64,000 nt of DNA from Amycolatopsis rifamycinica (lineage in GTDB: Bacteria > Actinomycetota > Actinomycetes > Mycobacteriales > Pseudonocardiaceae): the NCBI RefSeq assembly GCF_000695625.1, contig NZ_JMQI01000051.1:62001-126000 (forward strand). The letters are read 5' to 3'. This document shows positions 46,939-55,564 of this stretch, in pieces (position 1 is the first letter of the stretch; every line of letters begins with the position of its first letter). The notes below the pieces were generated by a model. The model was not told the origin of the DNA. It was given only the letters and a program-made list of their open reading frames with translations, and did no database searches. A program made the translations under genes and the position numbers.

Positions 46939-47703
46939 ATGAGCACGCCGTATGGCGGCAACGACCCACAGCAGCCCCAGTACGGGCAGCAGCCGGGCGG
47001 CGCGTACCCGCCGAGCGGCTCGCAGGAGCAGCCGCAGTGGGGACAGCCGCAACAGCCTTCTTACGACCCGAACCAGCAGCAGCCATGGGGCCAGCCGCAG
47101 CAGCCCCAGCAACCGCAGTGGGGGCAGCAGCCGGGCGGGTACTCCCCGCCGCAGCAGCCGCAGTGGGGCCAGCAGCCGCCGCCCTACGGCCAGCAGCCCG
47201 GCGGCGGGTACCCGCAGAGCGGGCCGCAGGCCCAGCCGCAGTACGGCCAGCAGCCGGGTGGGGCGTACCCGCAGAGCGGGCCGCAGGCGCAGCCGCAGTA
47301 CGGGCAGCAGCCGGGCGGCCAGTACGACTACGGCCAGCAGTTCCCCGGCACGGCGGCCCCGGAAGGGGAGAAGCCGGCGAAGTCGAAGAAGGGTCTGCTG
47401 ATCGGCGTGGTCGCGGCGATCGTGGCCGTCGCCGTGTTCCTGGTGCTCGGGTTCGTCGCGCCCGGGTTCCTCAAGACGCAGGTCTTCAACAACACCCAGA
47501 TGCAGACCGACGTGCAGAAGCTGCTGACCGAGACCTACAAGATCGACGGCGTCACCGGCGTCACCTGCCCGGCCGAGCAGAAGGTCGAGGACGGCGCGAA
47601 GTTCGAGTGCACCGCCACGATCGCCGGGAAGCCGCAGCAGGTGCCGATCACGGTGAAGGGTGACGGCGGCAACTACGAGGTTTCCCCGCCCGTCACCAAG
47701 TAG
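46939..47703 (+). CDS. Pro/Gln-rich membrane protein with DUF4333 domain
   Basis: 254 residues from ATG 46939, GGAGG six bases upstream. Residues 1-150 are repeats such as QPQWGQQPGG and PQSGPQAQPQYG. Then come KSKK and one transmembrane helix (GLLIGVVAAIVAVAVFLVLG), followed by an outer 80-residue DUF4333 domain with two Cys (VTCPAEQKVEDGAKFECT), probably a disulfide. The syntenic M. tuberculosis gene is Rv2091c. It shares its design, but not its outer domain, with 18260-19246. Confidence 0.88.
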   Translation: MSTPYGGNDPQQPQYGQQPGGAYPPSGSQEQPQWGQPQQPSYDPNQQQPWGQPQQPQQPQWGQQPGGYSPPQQPQWGQQPPPYGQQPGGGYPQSGPQAQPQYGQQPGGAYPQSGPQAQPQYGQQPGGQYDYGQQFPGTAAPEGEKPAKSKKGLLIGVVAAIVAVAVFLVLGFVAPGFLKTQVFNNTQMQTDVQKLLTETYKIDGVTGVTCPAEQKVEDGAKFECTATIAGKPQQVPITVKGDGGNYEVSPPVTK

Positions 47704-47709
47704 CGGGCC

Positions 47710-47745
47710 CGGGGCCCGGCCACCTTCCGCGGTGGCCGGGCCCCG
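47710..47745. terminator. strong hairpin after the DUF4333 gene
   Basis: A 15-bp perfect stem (47710-47724 with 47731-47745) and a 6-base loop, six bases after the stop. A short GTTT follows. Confidence 0.85.
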
Positions 47746-47768
47746 GCGTTTCCGGAGATGATCCGGGT

Positions 47769-48971
47769 ATGAGCGACTTCGAGATCCGGACGCTGGACGC
47801 CGGGGAGCACCGGGCGGCGAGCAACCTGTTCCGGGAGACTGTGCACTTCCCGCCGTCCGACGACGCCGAATGGGTGTACGCGGCGCGGTACTACCAGCCC
47901 GGTGGCGCGCTCGGGGCGTTCGATCCGGAGCTCATCGGGACCGCGCGGTCCTTCGACGCGGAGCTGACGGTGCCCGGGGGGACGCGGCTGCCGATGGTGG
48001 GTGTCACCTCCGTGGGGGTGCGTCCCGATCGCACGCGCCGCGGGGTGCTGCGGGCGCTGATGACGACGCAGCTGGAAGACTTCGCCGCGCGCGGGGTGGT
48101 CTTCGCGAACCTGCTCGCGTCGGAGGCCGGGATCTACGGCCGGTTCGGCTACGGGCTGGCCACGCGGTCCCGCGGCTACAGCGTCGACCGGCACCGGGCG
48201 CGGCTGCGTCCGGACGCGCCGGTGGGCGGGGAGCTGGAGCTGCTGGACCTCGACCGCGCGCTCGAAGTCTGTCCCCGGGTGTACGACGGCCTCGAGCACC
48301 GGCCGGGCATGATGACCCGGCCGGAGGTGCTGTGGCGGCTCTACGAGACGCAGCTGCGGCGGCACGCGGCGCCGGTGAAGGCGGTCGTGCACCACGGCAC
48401 CGGCGGGCCGGACGGGTTCGCGATCTACCACGTCGAGGGACCGATGGCGCACCCGTGGACGAAGACCGCCGAGGTGGCGGACCTGTTCGCCGGTTCCGCC
48501 ACGGCGTTCGCGGGGCTGTGGCGGTTCCTGCTCGGGCTCGACCTGGTGGACCGGGTCGTCGCCGAGTCGCGGCCGCTCGACGAACCGGTCGAGCTGCTGC
48601 TGGCCGACCACCGGTCCGGGAACGTCGACCGGATCGAGGACGAGCACTGGATCCGGCTCGTCGACGTCCCCACCGCGTTGGGCGGCCGGGCGTACGGCCA
48701 CGCCGAGCCGGTGGTCGTCGAGGTGACCGATCCGCTGCTGCCGGCCAACAGCGGCAGCTACCTCGTCACGCCGAACGGCGCCGCGCGCACGGACCGGCCG
48801 GCCGGGCTCCGCATGGACGTCACCACCCTGGCCATGGCGTACCTCGGCACCTGGCGGCCTTCGGCGCTGGCGGCGGCGGGCCGGATCGAGGTGCGGGACC
48901 CGGCCGCTCCGGCGGCCGCGGACGTGCTGTTCGGCACCCGGACGGCGGCCTGGAGCGGTAGCCACTTCTGA
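47769..48971 (+). CDS. Eis-like GNAT N-acetyltransferase, copy 1
   Basis: 400 residues. The N-terminal GNAT domain has the acetyl-CoA loop VGVRPDRTRRGVLRALM (near residue 78) and the family block ASEAGIYGRFGYGLA. A second GNAT-like part and a C-terminal sterol-carrier-like domain follow. The protein ends in SHF; in Eis enzymes the C-terminal carboxylate acts in catalysis, so the terminal Phe is notable. Eis relatives acetylate amines of aminoglycosides, peptides or proteins. GATGAT is six bases before the ATG. A paralogue follows. Confidence 0.88.
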   Translation: MSDFEIRTLDAGEHRAASNLFRETVHFPPSDDAEWVYAARYYQPGGALGAFDPELIGTARSFDAELTVPGGTRLPMVGVTSVGVRPDRTRRGVLRALMTTQLEDFAARGVVFANLLASEAGIYGRFGYGLATRSRGYSVDRHRARLRPDAPVGGELELLDLDRALEVCPRVYDGLEHRPGMMTRPEVLWRLYETQLRRHAAPVKAVVHHGTGGPDGFAIYHVEGPMAHPWTKTAEVADLFAGSATAFAGLWRFLLGLDLVDRVVAESRPLDEPVELLLADHRSGNVDRIEDEHWIRLVDVPTALGGRAYGHAEPVVVEVTDPLLPANSGSYLVTPNGAARTDRPAGLRMDVTTLAMAYLGTWRPSALAAAGRIEVRDPAAPAAADVLFGTRTAAWSGSHF

Positions 48972-49025
48972 GCGGGGCGGAAAACCGGGTGCCGGGCACG
49001 GATGTCGCCCGGCAAGATCGGGAGG

Positions 49026-50243
49026 ATGACCGCCTTCGACGTCCGCCCGATCACCGAAGAAGAGCGGCGCAGCACGTTCGACCTGCTGCGCCGCGCGTTG
49101 CACGTCCGGCCCGTCACCGACGACGTCTGGGCCCGGATCCGGGAGTCCTGGCCCGCCGCGCACAAGTTCGGTGCGTTCGAGGGCGGGAGCCCGATCGGGA
49201 TCGTCAGCTCCTACGACACCGAGATCGCCGTCCCCGGCGGGCGGATCCTGCCGGTGGCCGCGGTGGAGGGCGTTGGCGTCCGCGCCGACCGGACCCGCCG
49301 CGGCGCGCTCAGCGCGATGATGGCCGCGCAGCTGGCGGACTTCGCCGCGCGGGGGTTACCGCTGGCCGTCCTGCACGCCAGCGAACCCACCATCTACGGG
49401 CGGTTCGGCTACGGCTCGGCCGCGCTCGGCAAGACGGTGCGGGTGGAGCGGCCGGCGGCCCGGTTGCACGAGCGCGTGGCGGCCGGTGGCGACGTCCGGC
49501 TGCTCACGCCCGAAGAAGCGGTGAAGGAGATTCCCGGGCTGTACCGGCGGATCGGGCTGCACCGGCCGGGCATGATCGGGCGTCCGGCGCAGTGGTGGCC
49601 GATCTCGCACGACCAGCAGGCGGGCCCGGACGGTGGCCACCTCGTCGCCGTCCACAGTGGACCGGACGGTGACGACGGTTTCGTCGTGTACGCGACGATC
49701 AGCCGCCGGTCCTTCGAAGCACCCGACCGCGGTGCCGCGCTGGACGTCCACGACCTGCACGCCGCCGGGCCGGAGGCGCGGGCCGCGCTCTGGCGGTACC
49801 TGCTGTCGGTGGACCTGGTCTCGGAGGTGCGGGCCCGCCACCGCCCGGTCGACGAGCCGCTCGCCCTGATGCTGACCGACCACCGGCACGCGGCGACCGT
49901 CGCCGTCGAGGACGACCTGTGGCTGCGTCCGGTCGACGTCGAGGCCGCGCTCGCCGGCCGCACCTACGGCACGGCGGGCCCGGTGGTGCTGGCGGTGACC
50001 GACCGGCAGCTGCCGGCCAACACCGGGCACTACGAGGCCGGCCCGGACGGCGCCCGGCGCACCGGCGCCGCCGCGGACCTGGCCCTCGACGTCGACACCC
50101 TCGGCATGCTGTACCTCGGGCAGTGGAGCGCGACCACGCTGGCGGAGGCGGGCCGCGTCGAGGTCCGCGACGAGGCGGCGCTCGCGCGGGCCGACGAGCT
50201 GTTCACCACGACGGCCGCGCCGTGGTGCGGCACGCATTTCTGA
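49026..50243 (+). CDS. Eis-like GNAT N-acetyltransferase, copy 2
   Basis: 405 residues. It has the same plan as its upstream neighbour: acetyl-CoA loop VGVRADRTRRGALSAMM, block ASEPTIYGRFGYGSA and C terminus THF. The two copies differ widely elsewhere, so the duplication is old and the substrates may differ. ATG 49026 has GGGAGG touching it and CAAGAT seven bases upstream. ATG 49002 is an in-frame alternative. It is convergent with the exonuclease gene. Confidence 0.87.
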   Translation: MTAFDVRPITEEERRSTFDLLRRALHVRPVTDDVWARIRESWPAAHKFGAFEGGSPIGIVSSYDTEIAVPGGRILPVAAVEGVGVRADRTRRGALSAMMAAQLADFAARGLPLAVLHASEPTIYGRFGYGSAALGKTVRVERPAARLHERVAAGGDVRLLTPEEAVKEIPGLYRRIGLHRPGMIGRPAQWWPISHDQQAGPDGGHLVAVHSGPDGDDGFVVYATISRRSFEAPDRGAALDVHDLHAAGPEARAALWRYLLSVDLVSEVRARHRPVDEPLALMLTDHRHAATVAVEDDLWLRPVDVEAALAGRTYGTAGPVVLAVTDRQLPANTGHYEAGPDGARRTGAAADLALDVDTLGMLYLGQWSATTLAEAGRVEVRDEAALARADELFTTTAAPWCGTHF

Positions 50244-50295
50244 GGTCCGCGGGTCGTCGGCGGCCGCCCGCCATACGCCCCAAGGCGGCTCCGGG

Positions 50296-51240
50296 TCAGG
50301 CGCCGGGCAGGGCCTTCAGCAGGCGTTCGATGGGCTGGCCGAGGTTCCAGCGCTCGGTCAGCTCGGCGACCCGTTCGGGGTCGGCGGGCGTCGCGGGCAC
50401 GGTGTCGGCGCGGGACTGCTCCACCGGCGCGTCGACCGCCACCCGGACCACGGTCGGGGCGACGGCGAGGTAGTCCGCGGCCTCCTTCAGCCGCAGCCGG
50501 GTCTTGAGCGGGACCGCGGAGTCCCCGGCGTCGGCGGCGGCCACCAGCGCTTCGAGCGACCCGAACTGCGTGATCAGCTTGGCGGCGGTCTTTTCGCCGA
50601 TGCCGGCCACGCCGGGCAGGCCGTCGGACGGGTCGCCGCGCAGGGCGGCCATGTCCGCGTAGGCCGGTCCGGCGATCTCGCGGGGCAGGCTGTAGCGCTC
50701 GGCGATCTCGGCGGGTCCGAGGACCTCGGCCTTGGCCCAGCCCTTGCCGACGTAGATCACCGACGCGGGCGAGGGGTCCGTGCGCACCAGCTGGAAGAGG
50801 TCCCGGTCGCCGGTGATGACCTCGACGGGATCAGTCTTTTCCCGGGTGGCGAGGGCGCCGATGACGTCGTCGGCCTCGTAGCCGTCGGCTTCGGCGGTGG
50901 CGAACCCGAACGCTTCGAGCAGGTCGAGGATGATCGGGACCTGCGGGGTGAGCGTGTCGGGGACTTCTTCGACGTCCGGGCCGGTGCTGGTTTCCTCGGC
51001 CACCCGGTGCGCCTTGTAGCTGGGCAGCAGGTCGGTGCGGAACTTCGGCCGCCAGTCGGCGTCCAGGCAGCAGACGAGCCGCGCGGGCCGCCGGTCGGTG
51101 AGGATCCGCGCGATCGTGTCGGCGAACCCGCGCACGGCGTTGACCTGCGTCCCGTCCGCGGCGCGCAGCGAGTCGGGCAGGGCGAAGAAGGAGCGGAAGT
51201 ACAGGCTCGCGGAGTCGAGCAGGGCAAGGGATCCGGTCAC
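50296..51240 (-). CDS. 5'-3' exonuclease (PolA N-terminal-like, FEN family)
   Basis: 314 residues from GTG 51240, with GGGAGG eight bases upstream on the minus strand. The catalytic Asp clusters are LALLDSASLYFRSF, VCCLDADWRPKFR, EADGYEADDVIGALA and VITGDRDLFQLV. The helix-hairpin-helix is GLPGVAGIGEKTAAKLI. It cleaves 5' flaps and removes RNA primers. It lacks a polymerase domain and is the free-standing form, matching Rv2090 at the end of the conserved block. Confidence 0.93.
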   Translation of the reverse strand: MTGSLALLDSASLYFRSFFALPDSLRAADGTQVNAVRGFADTIARILTDRRPARLVCCLDADWRPKFRTDLLPSYKAHRVAEETSTGPDVEEVPDTLTPQVPIILDLLEAFGFATAEADGYEADDVIGALATREKTDPVEVITGDRDLFQLVRTDPSPASVIYVGKGWAKAEVLGPAEIAERYSLPREIAGPAYADMAALRGDPSDGLPGVAGIGEKTAAKLITQFGSLEALVAAADAGDSAVPLKTRLRLKEAADYLAVAPTVVRVAVDAPVEQSRADTVPATPADPERVAELTERWNLGQPIERLLKALPGA

Positions 51241-51470
51241 CCGCACAGCCTCCCACGACCGCGGCCCGCGGGAGGGCCAAGCCACGCGACTCGGCACGGG
51301 AGGAGGTGAGGAAGTCGCGGCCGCGGGGGTGCAGAGGGAGGGGTGGCCCCGACTGCTCGATGCCCGCCGCGCAGGGCCAGCCGCGCCTACCCGGCCACGA
51401 CGCCCACCCGCCCGCATGGTGCCCGCCGCGGCGGGCCGGTCACGCCTGCCGGGAGTCGCGCCGGTCGGCT

Positions 51471-51645
51471 GAGGTGGCGTCGCTCGACGGCCTTGCTCGC
51501 TGCTCCGGGAACCCGCCGGCGGCCGTGGCGGGGCGGTTGAGGTGGCGTCGCTCGACGGCCTTGCTCGCTGCTCCGGGGACCCGCCGGCGGCCGTGGCGGG
51601 GCGGTTGAGGTGGCGTCGCTCGACCGCCTTGCTCCCTTCCCGGAA
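51471..51645. repeat. 68-bp tandem repeat, two near-identical units plus a partial third
   Basis: Units beginning GAGGTGGCGTCGCTCGAC start at 51471, 51539 and 51607. Units 1 and 2 differ at one base, while the third diverges after about 30 bases. The 11-mer GCGCCGGTCGG occurs before (51458) and after (51658) the block. This is a minisatellite that could vary in copy number between strains. Confidence 0.88.
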
Positions 51646-51784
51646 ACCCGCCGCACCGCGCCGGTCGGTCCGGCCTCCCCGCGAGCCGCCCGTAAGCCCC
51701 TTCACCCCGTTTCCACCCCAAATCCCGCCCGGACCTGCGGCCCCACTGGTCCGCACCCCACCCGGACCCCGACCTTCGGCGGAT

Positions 51785-51809
51785 TTACAACGTTGTACCA
51801 ACGATGTAA
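51785..51809. promoter_or_regulatory. LacI-type operator-like palindrome upstream of the GtaA-like gene
   Basis: TTACAACGTTG (51785-51795), a 3-bp spacer and CAACGATGTAA (51799-51809) pair at 10 of 11 positions. Nested in it is the perfect 12-mer TACAACGTTGTA (51786-51797). LacI/GalR-family repressors of carbohydrate genes use similar ACAACGTTGT sites. It lies 45 bp before the ATG. Confidence 0.55.
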
Positions 51810-51853
51810 AAGTATTTCCCGCCCGGCTCGTACGCCGTTGGAAGGGGCCACCG

Positions 51854-54391
51854 ATGTCCTCCCCAGAACGAGAACGCGATCACCTCACCCGCCGCGATCT
51901 GCTTCGGCTGGCCGGGGGGACCGCGGCCGCCGTCGCCGCTGCTCTCTGGCTGCCCGGCGTGGCCGCCGCCGGGACGTTCAGCCCGATCCGGCCGCCCGCC
52001 ACTCCGCTGATCGTCCGCTCGCCCTACCTCTCCGCCTGGCAGCCCGCCGACAACCTCGCCGGTACCTGGTCGAGCTTCTGGACCGGCCACACCACCGCGC
52101 TGTGCGGGCTCGCCCGCATCGACGGGGTCGCCTACCTCTTCGCCGGCGCGCCCGGCAGCCCGGCCACCACCCCGATGACCCAGGTGAGCCTGCAGGTCAC
52201 CGGCACGCGCTCGATCTACGTCCTCACCGCCGGCGGCGTGAACCTCACCGTCACGTTCTTCTCGCCGGTCGACCCGGCCAACCTGCAGCGCCAGTGCGTT
52301 CCGTTCGGGTACGTCACGTTCCAGGCCGCCAGCGCCGATGGCCGGGCCCACGTCGTCGACCTGCACTTCGACACCTCCGCCGAGTGGGTGCACGGCAACA
52401 CCGCCACCCCCGTCACCTGGCAGCAGCAGCAAGCCGGCGGCTACACGCTGCTCAGCTGCACCCCGGCGACGCCCGCTGTGCTGCAGGAATCCGGCGACCA
52501 GGCCGGCTGGGGCTCGCTCGTCCTGGCCGCGCCGGCCGCCGGCGTCACCTGGCAGATCGGGCAGGACACCGTCGTGCGCGGTGCCTCGGCCGCCCAGGGG
52601 GTCCTCAACAACACCAGCGACACCGCCCAGCCGCGCGCGATCAGCGACCGCTGGCCGGTGCTGGCCTTCAACAAGAACCTCGGCACGATCCCCGCCGGCG
52701 GCACCTCGGCCCCCTTCACCGTCGCGATCGGGCACGTCCGGACCCCCGCGGTCCGCTACCTCGGCGCCGAACTCCGTCCCTGGTGGACGCACTACTGGGG
52801 CAGCTGGCAGGACATGGCGGTGTGGTTCGCGAACGACTACGCCGCCGCGCTGTCCGCAGCCACCGGGATCGACCAGCGGCTGCACGACGACGCCGTCGCC
52901 GCGGCCGGTGGGGGCAGCACCGGCGAGCACTACGCCGGGATCTGCGCGCTCGCCCTGCGCCAGGCCTTCGGCGGCACCGAGCTGGTCGACCGGGGCGGCG
53001 CGCCCTGGGCGTTCCTCAAGGAGATCTCCTCCAACGGCAACATGTCCACAGTGGACGTCACGTATCCGGCGTTCCCGGCCTACCTCCACCTCTCGCCCGC
53101 CTACCTGCGCCTGCTGCTGGAACCGCTGCTCGACTACGCCGAGCGCGGCGGCTGGCCGATGCCGTTCGCCGAGCACGACCTCGGCACCCACTACCCGGAC
53201 GCGACCGGGCACAACGACGGCAACGAGGAGAGCATGCCGGTCGAGGAGTCGGCCAACATGCTGATCATGGCCGCCGCGCTGGTGCAGCGGCTGCCCTCGG
53301 CCGACGCCGCCGCGTTCGCGAACACCCACTACCGGATCCTGCGGCAGTGGGCGGAGTACCTGATCGCGAACACCCTCGACCCCGGCTTCCAGAACCAGAC
53401 CGACGACTTCACCGGGTTCATCGCCCACAGCGCGAACCTCGCCCTCAAGGGCATCATCGGCGTCGGCGCGATGGGGATCATCGCCGCCGCGAACGGCAAC
53501 GCCGCCGACGTCCAGCGCTACCGCTCGACGTCCCGCGGCTACGTCAGCCAGTGGGTGACGCTCGCCGAGGACGGTCAGCACCTGCGGCTCGCCTACGACC
53601 AGCCCGGCACCTGGAGCCTGAAGTACAACGGCTTCGCCGACCGCGTGCTCGGCCTCGACCTGGTCCCGCTCGGCGTCGCGGCGCAGGAGGCCGCCTGGTA
53701 CCAGGCCCGCGCGAGCGCCCACGGGGTCCTGCTCGACCCGCGCAACAACTACACGAAGGCCGACTGGGAGCTGTGGACCGCGGCGTGGCTCGCCGACCAG
53801 CCGGGCATCCGCACCACCCTCGTCGAGGGCGTCTACAGCTTCGCGAACACGACACCGCAGCGCGTGCCGTTCAGCGACTGGTACGTCGTCGCCGACGCCA
53901 CCCAGCGCGGCTTCCAGGCCCGCCCGGTCGCCGGCGGCTACCTGGCGCTGCTGACCCGCCCGGCCGCGTCGACGACCGTGTGGCGGAAGCTGCAGAACCA
54001 GCGTTCGGGCAAGGTACTGGCCGTCTCGGAGATGTCGCTGGCCGACACCGCCGAGGTGACGCAGTGGTCGGACAACGGCACCGCCGACCACCTCTGGGCC
54101 GTCGTGGACAACGGCGACGGCACCGTCCGGATCGTCAACCGCAACAGCGGCAAGGTCCTCGCCGTGCACGACCAGAGCCTCGACAACGGCGCCCACGTCC
54201 AGCAGTACCGCGACAACGGCACGCCCGACCACAACTGGCGGATCGTCGACGCCGGCGGCGGCTGGTCGAAGCTGGTCAACGTCCGCAGCGGCAAGGTGCT
54301 GGCGGTCGACCAGCAGTCCACGGCGGACGGTGCCCAGGTGACCCAGTGGGACGACAACGGCACACCGGACCACCTGTGGCGGTTCGTCTGA
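51854..54391 (+). CDS. Tat-secreted GtaA-like protein (DUF5127/4965/1793) with ricin-type lectin domain
   Basis: 845 residues. A Tat signal (TRRDLLRLAGGTAAAVAAAL, near residue 13) ends before GTFSPIRPP. The body matches the fungal glutaminase A-like architecture: an N-terminal DUF5127 region (about 90-330), DUF4965, then the all-helical DUF1793 (HYPDATGHNDGNEESMPVEE near 455). The last 140 residues carry three ricin B-type repeats (SGKVLAV and DNGTPDHxW). It probably acts outside the cell on glutamine peptides or glycans, anchored to a polysaccharide. Ribosome site GAAGGGG is at 51841. Confidence 0.88.
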   Translation: MSSPERERDHLTRRDLLRLAGGTAAAVAAALWLPGVAAAGTFSPIRPPATPLIVRSPYLSAWQPADNLAGTWSSFWTGHTTALCGLARIDGVAYLFAGAPGSPATTPMTQVSLQVTGTRSIYVLTAGGVNLTVTFFSPVDPANLQRQCVPFGYVTFQAASADGRAHVVDLHFDTSAEWVHGNTATPVTWQQQQAGGYTLLSCTPATPAVLQESGDQAGWGSLVLAAPAAGVTWQIGQDTVVRGASAAQGVLNNTSDTAQPRAISDRWPVLAFNKNLGTIPAGGTSAPFTVAIGHVRTPAVRYLGAELRPWWTHYWGSWQDMAVWFANDYAAALSAATGIDQRLHDDAVAAAGGGSTGEHYAGICALALRQAFGGTELVDRGGAPWAFLKEISSNGNMSTVDVTYPAFPAYLHLSPAYLRLLLEPLLDYAERGGWPMPFAEHDLGTHYPDATGHNDGNEESMPVEESANMLIMAAALVQRLPSADAAAFANTHYRILRQWAEYLIANTLDPGFQNQTDDFTGFIAHSANLALKGIIGVGAMGIIAAANGNAADVQRYRSTSRGYVSQWVTLAEDGQHLRLAYDQPGTWSLKYNGFADRVLGLDLVPLGVAAQEAAWYQARASAHGVLLDPRNNYTKADWELWTAAWLADQPGIRTTLVEGVYSFANTTPQRVPFSDWYVVADATQRGFQARPVAGGYLALLTRPAASTTVWRKLQNQRSGKVLAVSEMSLADTAEVTQWSDNGTADHLWAVVDNGDGTVRIVNRNSGKVLAVHDQSLDNGAHVQQYRDNGTPDHNWRIVDAGGGWSKLVNVRSGKVLAVDQQSTADGAQVTQWDDNGTPDHLWRFV

Positions 54392-54415
54392 CCCCGGTTT
54401 GCGACACTGGCGCCC

Positions 54416-55564
54416 GTGTGCGCCGACTACACCCGGATCCGCCGCTTCCTCGCCGAGCGTGACCCGCCGACGCCGTGCCTGGTCGTCGACACCGACGTGG
54501 TCGCGGCGCGGGCGCGGGAGTTCCGCGCGGCGTTCCCCGGGGCGCTGATCCGGTACGCGGTCAAGGCCAACCCGGCGCCACCGGTGCTCGACGCGCTGGT
54601 GGCGGCCGGGGCCGGCTTCGACGTCGCCGGGCCGGCCGAGCTCGAGCTGTGCCTCGGCCGCGGCGCCCGCCCCGCGGACATCGCCTACGGCAACCCGATC
54701 AAGAAACCACGGGACATCGCCTTCGCGTTCGGCCGCGGGGTCCGGGAGTTCACGTCGGACGCGCCCGCCGACGTCGACCACCTGGGCCGGTACGCGCCGG
54801 GCTCGGCGGTGTCGATCCGCGTCGTGCTCGACGCGCCGGATTCCGCGACGCCGTTCGGCCGGAAGTTCGGCTGCGCGCCGGCCGAAGCCCTCGACCTGGT
54901 GCTGCGGGCGGCCGCGCGGGGGCTGCGGCCCGGCATCGCCTTCCACGTCGGGTCGCAGCAGCCGGACGTCACCGCCTGGGAGATCGGCATCGCCACGGCG
55001 GCGAAGCTGTTCGCCGACGCCGCGGCGCACGGCGTCACGATGACGCGACTCAACCTCGGTGGCGGCTTCGCGACCGCCCACCGCACTCCCGTCCCGTCGC
55101 TGGCCGCCTACGCGGCGACCGTCGAGGCGGCCCTCGGCACGTCGTTCCCGGCCGGGCGGCCGGAGCTGCTGCTCGAGCCCGGCCGGGTGCTCGTCGCGGA
55201 CGCCGGCCTGCTGCGGACCGAGGTCGTGCTGGTCGCGCACCGGGACGAGCGGCGCTGGGTGTACCTCGACATCGGCCGCTACAACGGGCTGGCCGAAGCC
55301 GAGAACGAAGCCATCGCCTACCGGTTCGAGCCGGTGGGGGCCCACGACGGCCCGGACGGCCCGGTGGTGCTCGCCGGGCCCACCTGCGACGGCGACGACG
55401 TCCTCTACCAGCGGACGCCGTACCGGCTGCCCCAGTCCCTGCGCGGCGGCGACCGGCTCGACCTGCCGGGCACCGGGGCCTACACCGCCAGCTACGCGTC
55501 CGTGGGGTTCAACGGGATCGAGCCGCTGCGCACGTACTGCCTCGGGAGGTGGGGAGATGCCTGA
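54416..55564 (+). CDS. ornithine/lysine decarboxylase-like PLP enzyme (type III fold)
   Basis: 382 residues. The PLP Lys lies in RYAVKANPAPP (near residue 50). Further ODC-type motifs are FDVAGPAELE, FHVGSQQ, NLGGGF, LLEPGRVLV and GPTCDGDDVL, whose Cys is the catalytic one of ornithine decarboxylases. It probably makes putrescine or cadaverine as the first step of the polyamine operon. Ornithine versus lysine preference cannot be read by eye. The GTG at 54416 is seven bases after GACACT. It overlaps speD by 8 bp. Confidence 0.88.
   Translation: MCADYTRIRRFLAERDPPTPCLVVDTDVVAARAREFRAAFPGALIRYAVKANPAPPVLDALVAAGAGFDVAGPAELELCLGRGARPADIAYGNPIKKPRDIAFAFGRGVREFTSDAPADVDHLGRYAPGSAVSIRVVLDAPDSATPFGRKFGCAPAEALDLVLRAAARGLRPGIAFHVGSQQPDVTAWEIGIATAAKLFADAAAHGVTMTRLNLGGGFATAHRTPVPSLAAYAATVEAALGTSFPAGRPELLLEPGRVLVADAGLLRTEVVLVAHRDERRWVYLDIGRYNGLAEAENEAIAYRFEPVGAHDGPDGPVVLAGPTCDGDDVLYQRTPYRLPQSLRGGDRLDLPGTGAYTASYASVGFNGIEPLRTYCLGRWGDA

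Larger units (their letters stand above)
51241..51853. other. 613-bp intergenic region with tandem repeats and an operator
   Basis: It lies between the leftward exonuclease and the rightward GtaA-like gene. Open frames cross it, but they are repeats of Arg/Pro/Ala-rich sequence with no conserved features. It contains a 68-bp tandem repeat and a TTACAACGTTG palindrome near its right end. I see no RNA gene. Confidence 0.6.

Noticed and set aside
43824-46961. A 1,045-codon open frame opposite helY
   Set aside because: It mirrors helY and shows no recognisable motifs.
51471-51645. Possible CRISPR or coding repeat
   Set aside because: The whole 68-bp unit is repeated, spacers included, and the translated product is not protein-like.
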